Positions 48,250 through 57,768 of a stretch of 64,000 bases of DNA are shown piece after piece. This DNA is from Planctomycetota bacterium (lineage in GTDB: Bacteria; Planctomycetota; UBA1135). A program made the position numbers and the translations under genes. Below the pieces are notes generated by a model. That model did not search any database and had not been told where the DNA came from. It was given only the letters and a program-made list of their open reading frames with translations. The stretch covers positions 62,001-126,000 of the forward strand of contig JAJFFC010000005.1 of the NCBI GenBank assembly GCA_021776795.1. The letters are read 5' to 3'. Each line of letters starts with the position of its first letter. Within the stretch, counting starts at the first letter, position 1.

Positions 48250-49227
48250 ATGACTGACCGCCCTGAACTATCTGAAACTCCCGATTCTTCTCGCCCGGTG
48301 CCGGTGGGTGCACTTCACCGCTTAACCGAAGCCGTCGGCGAAATCCTACAGGGCAAAGAAGAGGCGGTGCGCCTCACTCTAGTCGGCCTGTTGGCTGGCG
48401 GACATATTCTGCTCGAAGACATTCCGGGCACGGGAAAAACTACCTTGGCACGCGCAATGGCACGCGCTTTGGGCCTGAGCTTCCAGCGCATTCAGTTCAC
48501 GGCAGATCTTCTGCCCAGCGATGTGCTTGGTGTCAGCATTTGGTCCAATCAAGAAGAGCGCTTTCGCTTCACCAAGGGCCCGGTGTTCCATCACCTCGTT
48601 CTCGCCGACGAATTGAATCGCAGTTCTCCACGAACGCAATCCGCACTGCTCGAGGCCATGGGCGAGGGGCATGTTTCGGTGGACGGAGAGACGCGCGAGC
48701 TGCCACAACCCTTTTGTGTGTTGGCCACTCAGAACCCTCTGGAATTCGAAGGCACCTATCCTCTTCCTGAAGCCCAACTCGACCGCTTCCTGTTGCGCCT
48801 GCAACTTGGTCACCCTGATCGTGAAACCATGCGCCAGATTTTGGAAGAGCGTGGACGCACCGAGCCGGTAGAAAGCCTGCAAAGCGTGGTCAGCGCAGAA
48901 GACCTGGAGGCGCTCTTGGCGGCGGTGCCGAGAGTGCGCATCGATCCGAGCGTCCGTGAGTACCTGCTCGACTTAGTCGAGGCCACCCGTCAAGACCCAC
49001 GTTTGGCTTTAGGCTTATCCACTCGCGCCGCCCTCGGCCTGCAACGTGCTAGCCAAGCACTGGCCTTAACTCGCGGCCGCGCTTACGTCCTGCCCGATGA
49101 CATCAAGGAGCTCTTCCTGCCCTGCGGTGGCCACCGTGTGGTGCTCTCGCCATTGCGTGATGGTCGCCAGGAATCCACCGAAGAAGTCTTGGCGTCGTTA
49201 TTAGAGAAGACGACTGTGCCGGCCTAA
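48250..49227 (+). CDS. MoxR-family AAA+ ATPase
   Basis: HILLEDIPGTGKTTLARAMA, VLADELNRSSPRTQSALLEAM, ATQNPLEFEGTYPLPEAQLDRF. Confidence 0.95.
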   Translation: MTDRPELSETPDSSRPVPVGALHRLTEAVGEILQGKEEAVRLTLVGLLAGGHILLEDIPGTGKTTLARAMARALGLSFQRIQFTADLLPSDVLGVSIWSNQEERFRFTKGPVFHHLVLADELNRSSPRTQSALLEAMGEGHVSVDGETRELPQPFCVLATQNPLEFEGTYPLPEAQLDRFLLRLQLGHPDRETMRQILEERGRTEPVESLQSVVSAEDLEALLAAVPRVRIDPSVREYLLDLVEATRQDPRLALGLSTRAALGLQRASQALALTRGRAYVLPDDIKELFLPCGGHRVVLSPLRDGRQESTEEVLASLLEKTTVPA

Positions 49228-50480
49228 TGATTCCAGCCCAGGAGACGGCGACAAAAATCACGGATGAGGGACGCCTTGTCCGTAGCATTGCGATTTACGG
49301 CATCATCCTGATTGTTTTTCTTGGTTTCAGCGACCTGTCTTCGGCATGGCTGTTGTGTTTCCTTTTGCCGAGCATTGTGCTGGGTTTGGCTTGGTGGCTT
49401 GGCCGGCGTGATTTCGAGCTCCTCGAACTTGGTGAGTTTTCTCCCTTGCAAGGCTTTAGCAGGCAACGCATGCAGGTGTATTTCCAAGCTCAGTATTTTG
49501 GGCGCCGCCCGCTTCGCGACCTTAGTTTTTGGCATGGCAAAAGCGGTGGCAAAAGCACCGTCTTTGCCGTTCTCCCCTACATAGAGGCCTCAGAAGAAAG
49601 TTCCACCATTGAAGGCCTCATGGCCATGCCTTCACGTGGGCGCCATCAGGAGCATGTCATCCGACTACGATCCCAATTCCCCTGGGGCTTGTGGCAGCGG
49701 TCGGCACAATACACCTTGCCCACAGAAATCATTAGCTGGCCCCGCTTAGGCACAGTACGCGCCTTGGATCTTCTATTGCCGCGGGTCCTTGAGGACCGCG
49801 GCGCTCGGCCGCAGCGCCACGCCATGGGCGATGAATTTCATGGCCTGGAGGAATGGCGCCCCGGCCTCAGTTTGCGCCAAGTGCATTGGAAGAGCACCGC
49901 CCACCGCGGCAAGCTCATGATTCGACTTAATGAAGGCGAGCGTCAAGGCATGGTCACGATTCAAGTGTTGCCACCGCGGAATTCGATTGCGCTCGGCTTG
50001 CAAAGTGCTTCTTTTGAACGGTCCCTCTCATTAGCCGCCAGCTTGGGCGAAGCCATCATGCGCAAACAAGTGGCCGCCATTCTTCAGGTCGACGATGTCC
50101 GCGGCGCCTTCCGTCACCAGCAAATGCGCGGGCAGCGCGGCTTCTATCAACTGCTTAATGACCTCACCGAAGTCCAGCTGAAGGACAGCATCGTTCCCGG
50201 CGATGGACCACCGCCCTTGGCCATGCCCAGTGGGCAATTTCGACTGGTGATTCAAGCCGGAGCAGGAACCCAAGTCACCCCTGCCGGTGTGGTGCTCGAC
50301 CCGATTGATCCGCTCACCCGACGTTGGTTTCGCGAAGAGCGCGGCATGCGCATGCATATCCCGACCCAACACCGGCCAAGTCGTTGGGGAGAGGCCCGAC
50401 GCAAACAGTTTTCGGTGGGCGCGTGGACAGAAGCCAAGTTCAGCGAGACCGATGAAGATGATGAGGAAGCCCTGGTATGA
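49227..50480 (+). CDS. DUF58 domain protein
   Basis: GDEFHGLEEWRPGLSLRQVHWKSTAHRGKLMIRLNE matches the DUF58 signature; in operon with MoxR. Confidence 0.9.
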   Translation: MIPAQETATKITDEGRLVRSIAIYGIILIVFLGFSDLSSAWLLCFLLPSIVLGLAWWLGRRDFELLELGEFSPLQGFSRQRMQVYFQAQYFGRRPLRDLSFWHGKSGGKSTVFAVLPYIEASEESSTIEGLMAMPSRGRHQEHVIRLRSQFPWGLWQRSAQYTLPTEIISWPRLGTVRALDLLLPRVLEDRGARPQRHAMGDEFHGLEEWRPGLSLRQVHWKSTAHRGKLMIRLNEGERQGMVTIQVLPPRNSIALGLQSASFERSLSLAASLGEAIMRKQVAAILQVDDVRGAFRHQQMRGQRGFYQLLNDLTEVQLKDSIVPGDGPPPLAMPSGQFRLVIQAGAGTQVTPAGVVLDPIDPLTRRWFREERGMRMHIPTQHRPSRWGEARRKQFSVGAWTEAKFSETDEDDEEALV

Positions 50481-52858
50481 GAACCCGGCCCTCTTTACGA
50501 GCACGCTTCTATGGCGAAGTCCCACCCCATCCCTTCGACAAGCGATGTGATCGCAGCCTGCAAGTCCTCGCCCTATTGGCATGGACTTCCAGCTTGCCGG
50601 TACTGTTCCGTGAATTGACGGGCAGTTGGCTCCTGGCGGCTTTGGTCCCGCTCTACTTGGTGTTCGCGCTACCTCACGCCCTACTTTGCTTTGGCGATTT
50701 CGCCAAGGAACGTTCTTGGGCATTTTCGAAGGGAATCTTCCGCATCCTTGCCACTCTTCCGCTGTGGCTTTGGATTCAGACGCGGGAACCTATTTGGCCA
50801 GCAGAATTGAGCCTCGTCGGCGTACTCCTTTTTGCCATTGCCTTCGCCCACGGCATGTTGTTGCCTCGTGCTCAACGGGTTGGCACGGCAATTCTTGCTT
50901 GCCTACTTCCTCTATTGGTGGCCATCATCGTGATGGGCATGGGGCAGGTATCTCCCTATTCCTACCCACTAGCTTTACCGGTGCTCCCTGCCACTTTGGG
51001 AGTCGCGCTATTGCTGCAAGCGCGCAACCATGATCGCCTGCAAAGCACCCGCCCCTTGGTGATTCCAGGTCCATTGGCTACCGAGGAAGATTTGCGGGGT
51101 CGCCAGCGCATTGGATGGCTCACCGGCTTTGCTTGCCTATTGCTGCTCCTGATTTCGCCGCAACGCATCAGTGAACCTTTTCAGAAGAAGAGTCCGGTTG
51201 CCAGCACGGTAGGCAAGGCGGAAGAAGAGCCACAGGCTGGCATTGTGCGGTCGTTACCCCCGCTTGATGACCCCACCGCGGTGCAGCCGCCTAACAGCCC
51301 CGCTCCTCCAGCGCGCCCCGTCATGCCAGATGAAGTCACCTTCGATGGCCGCATGATGAAAGACAGCCATCGCCCTTGGCGTACTTTGTTTCAAGTGCGC
51401 AGTGATCTCGACCGACGCGGCCCGTTCTTTGGCGCAGACCGACCGCTGTACCTGCGCACTCATACCTATGATCGCATTCATGCCGATGGCCTTTCCACCA
51501 GCCCAGGCCCGGTGGATGTGATTTACGGCGAACCCAGTGGCGCTGGCGAATGGTCTTGGCTCGACTTGGTCGACGAGTTTTTTGGCAATGACGCGGTACG
51601 CTTCGAATGGCAAGGCTTTCCGGTTCGTAGCCAGGCCACGCGTGGCCGCGCAGATCTTGCCCTACTCATGCATCGTTCACCACTCATGGCGATGCAGGTA
51701 CCCGAATTGCATCGCTATCCTGGGAGCACCTATTACACCTCGGTCAATGAAAACGGCCCCTTTGTGTACCGCTGGATCAATCGCGATGCAGGCGCAACCG
51801 CGGAAACTTATGACGCGGACAGCGAGGTTGCCTTGCTGCCCAACTATCGCGCTACCGCTCTTCCGCTCGGCATCGACTATCTCCAAGTTCCCCAAGACGA
51901 GCGCCTGCGGCCATGGCTCGATGGGGTGCGCACCGAAGTCGGCGGCATCATCAATGCCCAGGAAAAGATTGCCGCAATCTTAAACCGCTATCGCGACTAC
52001 CGATACTCGCGCATCGTCGGCAATCAAAATGGCTTGGAATCCTTGCTGGATTTCCGCCAAAAGCAACGCGGCTATTGCACCTACTTTGCCACCGCCGTGG
52101 CTTTGGAATTGCGCACGGTGGGCATTCCTTGTCGCTTGGTCGGCGGCTTTCGCTTGACGCGATGGTCGACCAAGGTTCAAGCTTACCTCGGCAGCGAACG
52201 CGAGGCGCACCTGTGGTTAGAAGTTCCGAACCAAGACGGCGATTGGGTCGCATTGGAAGCCACGCCACCCGGCAACCTCGCTTCCCTTCTCGCGGCGGAC
52301 TTAAAGGCCGCGGAAGAAATCGCTGAGCAAGAGCGCCAGGCGGTTGCTGAAGAAGCGATTGCCGCTGCCGAAGTGGACCCTGAGGAAGATCCTGAGAAAA
52401 GGGCTTTGGAGGCCGGCGGTACGGGCGACGATCCACCCCTGGAGCCAAAACGAGGCATTCTGCCGAGCATGGATGACCTTCCCATGGTTGCGATTGCACT
52501 CGCCTTTCTGTTCGTCGCCTGGCAACTCCAACGCAAGCTCAAGCATGTCTTTGAGAATAAGGAACGACAAAGACTTGAAGCGGAGCATGCTGCTCTCACT
52601 CACGTCGAATTGCCGCCAACTTGGCTTGCGCTGATGGAGCATTTGGCCGACGAAGGCTTAGCGCGGGAACCCACCGAAACGATGACGGAGTTTGCGCATG
52701 TGGCCGTAAATGAGGGCGTGGAAGAAGCGTACCGCTTGGTGCCCGTATTCCAACGCCAGCAACGATTCCGCTTCGGCGACCGCAAGTGGACCAAGCGCGA
52801 TGAACGCGAAACACAGGCACTGCTAGATCAACTGCGCCAAAAATCCGAAGCTAGCTGA
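50477..52858 (+). CDS. Transglutaminase-like membrane protein (TgpA/DUF3488-like)
   Basis: N-terminal TM bundle, RQKQRGYCTYFATAVALELRTVGIPCRLVGGF, ...EAHLWLEVPNQDGDWVALEATPPG; C-terminal TM. Confidence 0.9.
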   Translation: MRTRPSLRARFYGEVPPHPFDKRCDRSLQVLALLAWTSSLPVLFRELTGSWLLAALVPLYLVFALPHALLCFGDFAKERSWAFSKGIFRILATLPLWLWIQTREPIWPAELSLVGVLLFAIAFAHGMLLPRAQRVGTAILACLLPLLVAIIVMGMGQVSPYSYPLALPVLPATLGVALLLQARNHDRLQSTRPLVIPGPLATEEDLRGRQRIGWLTGFACLLLLLISPQRISEPFQKKSPVASTVGKAEEEPQAGIVRSLPPLDDPTAVQPPNSPAPPARPVMPDEVTFDGRMMKDSHRPWRTLFQVRSDLDRRGPFFGADRPLYLRTHTYDRIHADGLSTSPGPVDVIYGEPSGAGEWSWLDLVDEFFGNDAVRFEWQGFPVRSQATRGRADLALLMHRSPLMAMQVPELHRYPGSTYYTSVNENGPFVYRWINRDAGATAETYDADSEVALLPNYRATALPLGIDYLQVPQDERLRPWLDGVRTEVGGIINAQEKIAAILNRYRDYRYSRIVGNQNGLESLLDFRQKQRGYCTYFATAVALELRTVGIPCRLVGGFRLTRWSTKVQAYLGSEREAHLWLEVPNQDGDWVALEATPPGNLASLLAADLKAAEEIAEQERQAVAEEAIAAAEVDPEEDPEKRALEAGGTGDDPPLEPKRGILPSMDDLPMVAIALAFLFVAWQLQRKLKHVFENKERQRLEAEHAALTHVELPPTWLALMEHLADEGLAREPTETMTEFAHVAVNEGVEEAYRLVPVFQRQQRFRFGDRKWTKRDERETQALLDQLRQKSEAS

Positions 52859-53621
52859 GGCCTTCCACTCGGCTGCCAGGAAGCAAACGCTCTTCGTCTT
52901 CACCGTCCAAGCGCAGCAGGCATTTCCAGCCGCCGTCGTAATCTTTGGCCTGCACCAAAAGGGTCGCATCATGGCCGCGCACTTGGCAACGGCCACCATG
53001 GGCTGAATCGATGCCACGCCAATAGCGGACGAAAGGATTGCGCTCCCACTCGTCGCCAATCGTGGTGTTCTCTTGATGCCCGGGAAACACCGTCATGCCC
53101 TCTGGGAGTTTCATCATGCGCTCCATGATCGCGTGCTTGAGTTCCGCCGTGGTGCCGTGGCCATGCCCCATGGTGCCGCCGACGGAACCGCGGAATAGAG
53201 TGTCCCCGGTAAAGATGGCGTGCTGGGGAAGCACAAAAGCCATTTGCCCTTGAGTGTGTCCTGGAATGGACCACGCCTCCAACAAAAGCGCACCGCAAGA
53301 CAGGGCTTCTCCCGCATGAAGAAGGTATTGGCAATCTTCCTCAACACACCATTGTGCTTCAAGTGCGGGAACGCGTACGCGACAACCGAGTGCGCGATAC
53401 TCCGCGTTGTGCGCCACATGATCCGGATGGTGATGGGTACACCACACTTCGCGAAGCTCCAACTCCCAGGCTTGGACCTTGTCCAGAATCGGTTCCATCG
53501 GCCCCCCACTATCAATCACCACCGCTTGGCGACTCTCGACGTCGGCAAGAAGAAAGCTATTCACCAGCCAGTAGTCGTCACGACTACTAGCCCAACGGAA
53601 CGGGAGATTCGCCTCAGCCAT
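52851..53621 (-). CDS. MBL-fold hydrolase (glyoxalase II-like)
   Basis: VWCTHHHPDHVAHNAEY (HxHxDH), SIPGHTQGQMAF, IFTGDTLF. Confidence 0.9.
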   Translation of the reverse strand: MAEANLPFRWASSRDDYWLVNSFLLADVESRQAVVIDSGGPMEPILDKVQAWELELREVWCTHHHPDHVAHNAEYRALGCRVRVPALEAQWCVEEDCQYLLHAGEALSCGALLLEAWSIPGHTQGQMAFVLPQHAIFTGDTLFRGSVGGTMGHGHGTTAELKHAIMERMMKLPEGMTVFPGHQENTTIGDEWERNPFVRYWRGIDSAHGGRCQVRGHDATLLVQAKDYDGGWKCLLRLDGEDEERLLPGSRVEGLS

Positions 53622-53627
53622 GTGAGC

Positions 53628-53637
53628 ATCGTAGGAT
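53628..53637. promoter_or_regulatory. Symmetric bidirectional -10 candidate ATCGTAGGAT
   Basis: TAGGAT 6 nt before the + ATG (53644); TACGAT 6 nt before the - ATG (53621). Confidence 0.65.
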
Positions 53638-53643
53638 GCGCGC

Positions 53644-54408
53644 ATGTTTTCCTGGACTGCTTGGCGGCGAAAGCGCCTGCGAGCGCGCCCCTTTCCGCTG
53701 GCGTGGCAGGAAACGTTGGGCTTTTTGCCCGTGCTGCATGGCCTCAGCACCGAGGAACAGCGCAAGTTGCAGGGCTTGATTCATGTCTTCGTCGCGGAGA
53801 AGAGCTTTGAGGGTTGCGGCGGCCTCGAAATGCGCGACAAAATTAAAGTGGTCATTGCCGCGCAAGCTGCTTTATTGATCTTGCACTTGCACCACGATTT
53901 TTATCACCGCGTCAATAGCATCCTGGTGTATCCCAGCACCTTCCGCCACAACATGATGCACCGCCAGGGTGACGGCACCGTCGCCGCGGTCAATCAATCC
54001 CACCTTGGCGAAGCTTGGCCGGGTGGCCCGGTAATCTTGGCTTGGGACTCGGCTTACCAGGGTGGTCGCCGTGCCGATGACGGCCAGAACACCGTCATTC
54101 ATGAGTTCGCGCATAAGCTCGACATGCTCGACGGCACCACCGACGGCATCCCGCCGCTAGCGCAAGACCTCGACCCGCCAAGCTGGCGCACAGACTTCAC
54201 CGCCGCACTAGAAAATCATCAGCGCGCTCTTAAGGCTAAACGTCCCCACCTGATTGATGCCTATGGCGCGACTTCGCCCGCCGAGTTCTTTGCCGTGGCA
54301 AGCGAGAACTTCTTCGAACGCCCGGTGGCTTTGAAACAAGAAGAGCCAGCCTTGTACCAACGCATGGCCGCTTTCTTCCGCCAAGATCCGGCGCGGCGGC
54401 AAGCCTAG
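53644..54408 (+). CDS. mtfA: MtfA/M90-family zinc peptidase
   Basis: NTVIHEFAHKLDMLDGTTDGIPPL; AASENFFERPVALKQEEPALY. Confidence 0.9.
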   Translation: MFSWTAWRRKRLRARPFPLAWQETLGFLPVLHGLSTEEQRKLQGLIHVFVAEKSFEGCGGLEMRDKIKVVIAAQAALLILHLHHDFYHRVNSILVYPSTFRHNMMHRQGDGTVAAVNQSHLGEAWPGGPVILAWDSAYQGGRRADDGQNTVIHEFAHKLDMLDGTTDGIPPLAQDLDPPSWRTDFTAALENHQRALKAKRPHLIDAYGATSPAEFFAVASENFFERPVALKQEEPALYQRMAAFFRQDPARRQA

Positions 54409-54421
54409 GTGGTGGCGCCGA

Positions 54422-54697
54422 CTAAGGCTTTTGCCACAGGTACCAGCACCAAAAGCCCCAATCCAGGGCGGCCAGTCCGCCGCAAATCCAAAAGCTGATT
54501 TTGCGGATTTTATGCCGAAACACGCCCATCGCGATTAAGCCCCCGGGGGCGCCACCGGCGAGCATCCAGGTCAGGAGAATGCGCTCGGGAGTGCGACGCG
54601 CATGCTTGATGGCGGCGCGCTTATCTCGCGCAAATAGGAGGAAGGCGGCCGCCGAAGCGACCGCCAACCAGATAGCAGTAAAGCTTAAAGGGTTCAA
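54422..54697 (-). CDS. DUF1294 membrane protein
   Basis: DKRAAIKHARRTPERILLTWMLAGGAPGGLIAMGVFRHKIRK. Confidence 0.85.
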   Translation of the reverse strand: MNPLSFTAIWLAVASAAAFLLFARDKRAAIKHARRTPERILLTWMLAGGAPGGLIAMGVFRHKIRKISFWICGGLAALDWGFWCWYLWQKP

Positions 54698-55599
54698 CCT
54701 TCGAGCTTGTCCAGGTGAACGTCCATCTGCGGGAATGGAATGCCGATTCCAGCAGCGTCGAGTTCCATCTTGACCAAGCGAGTGGTTTCTTCCATGCAGC
54801 CCCAGTAATCACTGGAGTTACACCACACGCGTATCTTCCAGTCGATGCAGGAATCACCCAAGGAGGCCAAGACCACTTGATGGCCAGGATCCTCGATGCG
54901 GGTGGGAACTGCGGCAGCGGCCTTGTCGAGTACCGCGCGAACGGCATCGAGATCGGCGCCGTAATCGGTACCCACGGCAACTTCCACACGACGCGTAGCG
55001 TGGTGGGAGATGTTCTCAATCGTGCCACCGAAGACCGAACCGTTGGGAACAATGATGCGGCGATTGTCTGGGGTGTCCAGGACCGTGGTGAAGAGATCAA
55101 TCTCAAACACCTTACCCATCACGCCAGCAGCATTGATGACATCGCCCACCTTGAACGGGCGGAAAATCAACAACATGACGCCCGAGGCGAAGTTGCCAAG
55201 AGTTCCTTGCAAGGCCATGCCGATGGCCAAGCCTGCCGCACCAATGAGGACGGCAAAGCTGCTGGTTTCGACTCCGAACATGCCGAGGATGAACAAAATC
55301 CCGACCGCCAGAATGGCCCAGCGCGCCAGTTTGCCGAAGAATCGGGCCAAGGTTTCTTCCATTCCTGCCTTCCGGCAACCGGTACTGGCAATGCGACGTG
55401 CCCAGCTCGCCAAAATCATGGTGGCGAAAATTGCCAGCAAGGCAAGCGCGGCACTGAGCCAGTTGTCTTCTACGATTTCCATCGCGGAATCCATCCAGCC
55501 CGTGAGATCTTCCGTGGTCGGAAGGGGCGGAACCGAACTACTGGTCGCTCCTTCAGCCGGAGCAGGGTCCTGAAAGAGGTGAAAAGAGGGTAAATTCAT
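54694..55599 (-). CDS. Small-conductance mechanosensitive channel (MscS family)
   Basis: GAAGLAIGMALQGTLGNFASGVMLLIFRPFKVGDVI; PNGSVFGGTIENIS. Possible upstream start at 55653. Confidence 0.92.
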   Translation of the reverse strand: MNLPSFHLFQDPAPAEGATSSSVPPLPTTEDLTGWMDSAMEIVEDNWLSAALALLAIFATMILASWARRIASTGCRKAGMEETLARFFGKLARWAILAVGILFILGMFGVETSSFAVLIGAAGLAIGMALQGTLGNFASGVMLLIFRPFKVGDVINAAGVMGKVFEIDLFTTVLDTPDNRRIIVPNGSVFGGTIENISHHATRRVEVAVGTDYGADLDAVRAVLDKAAAAVPTRIEDPGHQVVLASLGDSCIDWKIRVWCNSSDYWGCMEETTRLVKMELDAAGIGIPFPQMDVHLDKLEG

Positions 55600-55699
55600 G
55601 ATGGTCTCTGGGGAGAAGGATGCACTCACGATTCTAATTGAGGTGAGAGCCATCCAGCTAAGACCGTCATTCTAGCAACACGCTGTTAATCTGTGAGCC

Positions 55700-56734
55700 A
55701 TGGCCCTCCGCCTCGTGCAAGCTACGGTTCCCGATGCCGCCGCCGACAAAGTCGATGCCCTCCTGTCCGAGCATGAGGGATTGAGCTTTCAGCGCCACAA
55801 CCTGCCTGGGCCCGATTCCGAATTCCATTTTTTGCTCGAGGGCGACCAGCTGGATTCGGTGATCGACCCCTTACAACAGGCACTCCAGGGCTACGAGGGG
55901 TTCCGCGCAATCATCCTCCCGGTGGAAACCGTCATCCCCCGCCCTGCCCCCCCTGAAGAAGAAAAGGACGAATCTGAGGAGTCTGGCAAAAAGGAGAAGA
56001 AGGCCGAGGAGGCCAGGCCGAAATGGGCTAACCGCATCGGTCGAGAAGAACTCCTGACGCGATTAGACGAGGCTGCGCGCATGGATCGCGGCTACCTCAT
56101 TATGGTTTTCCTATCGGCGGTGGTGGCGGTGCTTGGCCTCACCTTAGATGACGTCGCCATCCTCATTGGCGCCATGGTCATCGCTCCCCTGCTTGGCCCC
56201 AACATGGCCCTCGCCCTGGCTTCCACGCTTGCCGACGGTAAACTGGCCCGCCGCTGCATGAAGAGCAATCTTTCTGGAGTCGCGCTTGCCTTTGCGGTCG
56301 CCTTATTCATGGGCGTCGTGTTTGACTTGCCCTTAAACACAGACTCCATGCATGCGCGCAGTACTCTCGACCTGTCCGACCTTGCGGTTGCGCTAGCTGC
56401 CGGAGCTGCAGGAGCCATGGCTTACACCAGTGGTAGCGGTGGCGGACTGGTCGGCGTCATGGTGGCTGTTGCTTTGCTTCCCCCTCTTTCCGCCTCCGCC
56501 CTATACGTTGCCGACGGCCAGTGGCAGGCGGCGATTGGCGCGGCACTTCTTCTGACTGGAAACCTAGTGTCCCTCAACCTTGCCGGGATTTTGGTGTTCC
56601 TGTCGCGTGGAATTGCCCCACAACAATGGTGGCTCAAGGAGCGCTCGCGCAAGGTCGCCTCGCGCATGCTCTTTCTTTGGATTGGGCTGTTTCTTGCTCT
56701 CGCCTTCTTTGCCCATCTCGCCAGTCAAAACTAG
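55700..56734 (+). CDS. TIGR00341/DUF389 membrane protein
   Basis: LSAVVAVLGLTLDDVAILIGAMVIAPLLGPNMALALA; TSGSGGGLVGVMVAVALLPPL. Confidence 0.88.
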   Translation: MALRLVQATVPDAAADKVDALLSEHEGLSFQRHNLPGPDSEFHFLLEGDQLDSVIDPLQQALQGYEGFRAIILPVETVIPRPAPPEEEKDESEESGKKEKKAEEARPKWANRIGREELLTRLDEAARMDRGYLIMVFLSAVVAVLGLTLDDVAILIGAMVIAPLLGPNMALALASTLADGKLARRCMKSNLSGVALAFAVALFMGVVFDLPLNTDSMHARSTLDLSDLAVALAAGAAGAMAYTSGSGGGLVGVMVAVALLPPLSASALYVADGQWQAAIGAALLLTGNLVSLNLAGILVFLSRGIAPQQWWLKERSRKVASRMLFLWIGLFLALAFFAHLASQN

Positions 56735-56809
56735 GCACGGGCGCGTTCTCGCGGATTTTTAACAGAAATTCCTCAAGTAGAGGCTTGGCGCGTGCGCCAA
56801 AAAGGTGTC

Positions 56810-57217
56810 ATGGTCCGCCTCTTCTTATCCTTCCCACTCGCCGCCTTCGCCCTACTCGGCGCGACGGCCTGCTCTTCCGGCCCCACTATACTCACGCACG
56901 ACAATGGCGAAGTCGCCTTGCGTGTGGAGTCTGGTGTGGACGAAGTCGAAGTGGAGAACATGAAGGTGCGCAAGCGCGACGGCCGCGCCACCGCCCAGTT
57001 CCACCTGGTCAACGAGGGCGATGAACTCCGAAGGGTCTTTGTTTCCCTGGAATGGTTCGATTCTGACGGCTTCCTCCTCGATGATTCGATGGAAGTCGAT
57101 CCACGCGAGCGCACCTTCACCCTGCGTGGGGAAAACGCGCGCACCTTGACCTTCTTTAGTCCCGAAGGTGGCTCACCCAGCAAACTACGCTGCGTGATTG
57201 AACACGTCGACCTCTAG
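56810..57217 (+). CDS. YcfL-like (DUF1425) lipoprotein
   Basis: Lipobox ALLGATAC; VRKRDGRATAQFHLVNEGDELRRVFVSLEWFDSDGF. Confidence 0.7.
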   Translation: MVRLFLSFPLAAFALLGATACSSGPTILTHDNGEVALRVESGVDEVEVENMKVRKRDGRATAQFHLVNEGDELRRVFVSLEWFDSDGFLLDDSMEVDPRERTFTLRGENARTLTFFSPEGGSPSKLRCVIEHVDL

Positions 57218-57768
57218 ATCGCTAGGCGTTCTCGCCACATCACCAGTTTCTGTTCGCGCGACAATGCGGCATGAGCTGGGGAAGTGCTTGGAAGTGGGAT
57301 CAGAATCGGCAGCGGTTGCGCCATCGGCCAGGTGGGAACGATGTGCTTCTTCCAGGCGGACATGGCCTTGTTGCCATTGAAGGCCACGCGTTGAATGCTC
57401 GGATGCGCGGCAAGGAAGTCCGCTAGTGGATGCGCTTCTTCGCTGGCAACGACAATCCGGCTATCCAAGCTGCCCTCGCGTTGGCACTGGCCGAGGACGT
57501 CCCATAAAGCGACCTTAGCTTTGCCCAGACCCGCAAGTCGTTCGTCATAGGCGGCACTGAGTTCCACCCCCCATAACTGTTCGGCAATCCACCAAAAGGC
57601 ATTGCGCGGATTGGCATAGTATTCCGCCGCCTGTAGAGAGGGAGCGCCGGGCATGGAACCTAGAATCAATAATTGAGCGCCGATTTCCACCACGGGAGGG
57701 AAACCGACGCAAACAGAAATCGCCGAGGACTCAGCGGAAGAAGCGTCCGAGCGCGCCTTGTTTTTCAT
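57214..57768 (-). CDS. Uracil/deoxyinosine-DNA glycosylase superfamily protein (MUG-like)
   Basis: LLILGSMPGAPSLQAAEYYANPRNAFWWI; VAFNGNKA; PLPSTSPAHA. Confidence 0.85.
   Translation of the reverse strand: MKNKARSDASSAESSAISVCVGFPPVVEIGAQLLILGSMPGAPSLQAAEYYANPRNAFWWIAEQLWGVELSAAYDERLAGLGKAKVALWDVLGQCQREGSLDSRIVVASEEAHPLADFLAAHPSIQRVAFNGNKAMSAWKKHIVPTWPMAQPLPILIPLPSTSPAHAALSREQKLVMWRERLAI

Noticed and set aside
50031-50723. 230-aa minus-strand ORF opposite the DUF58/transglutaminase genes
   Set aside because: Antisense shadow ORF with no domain logic.
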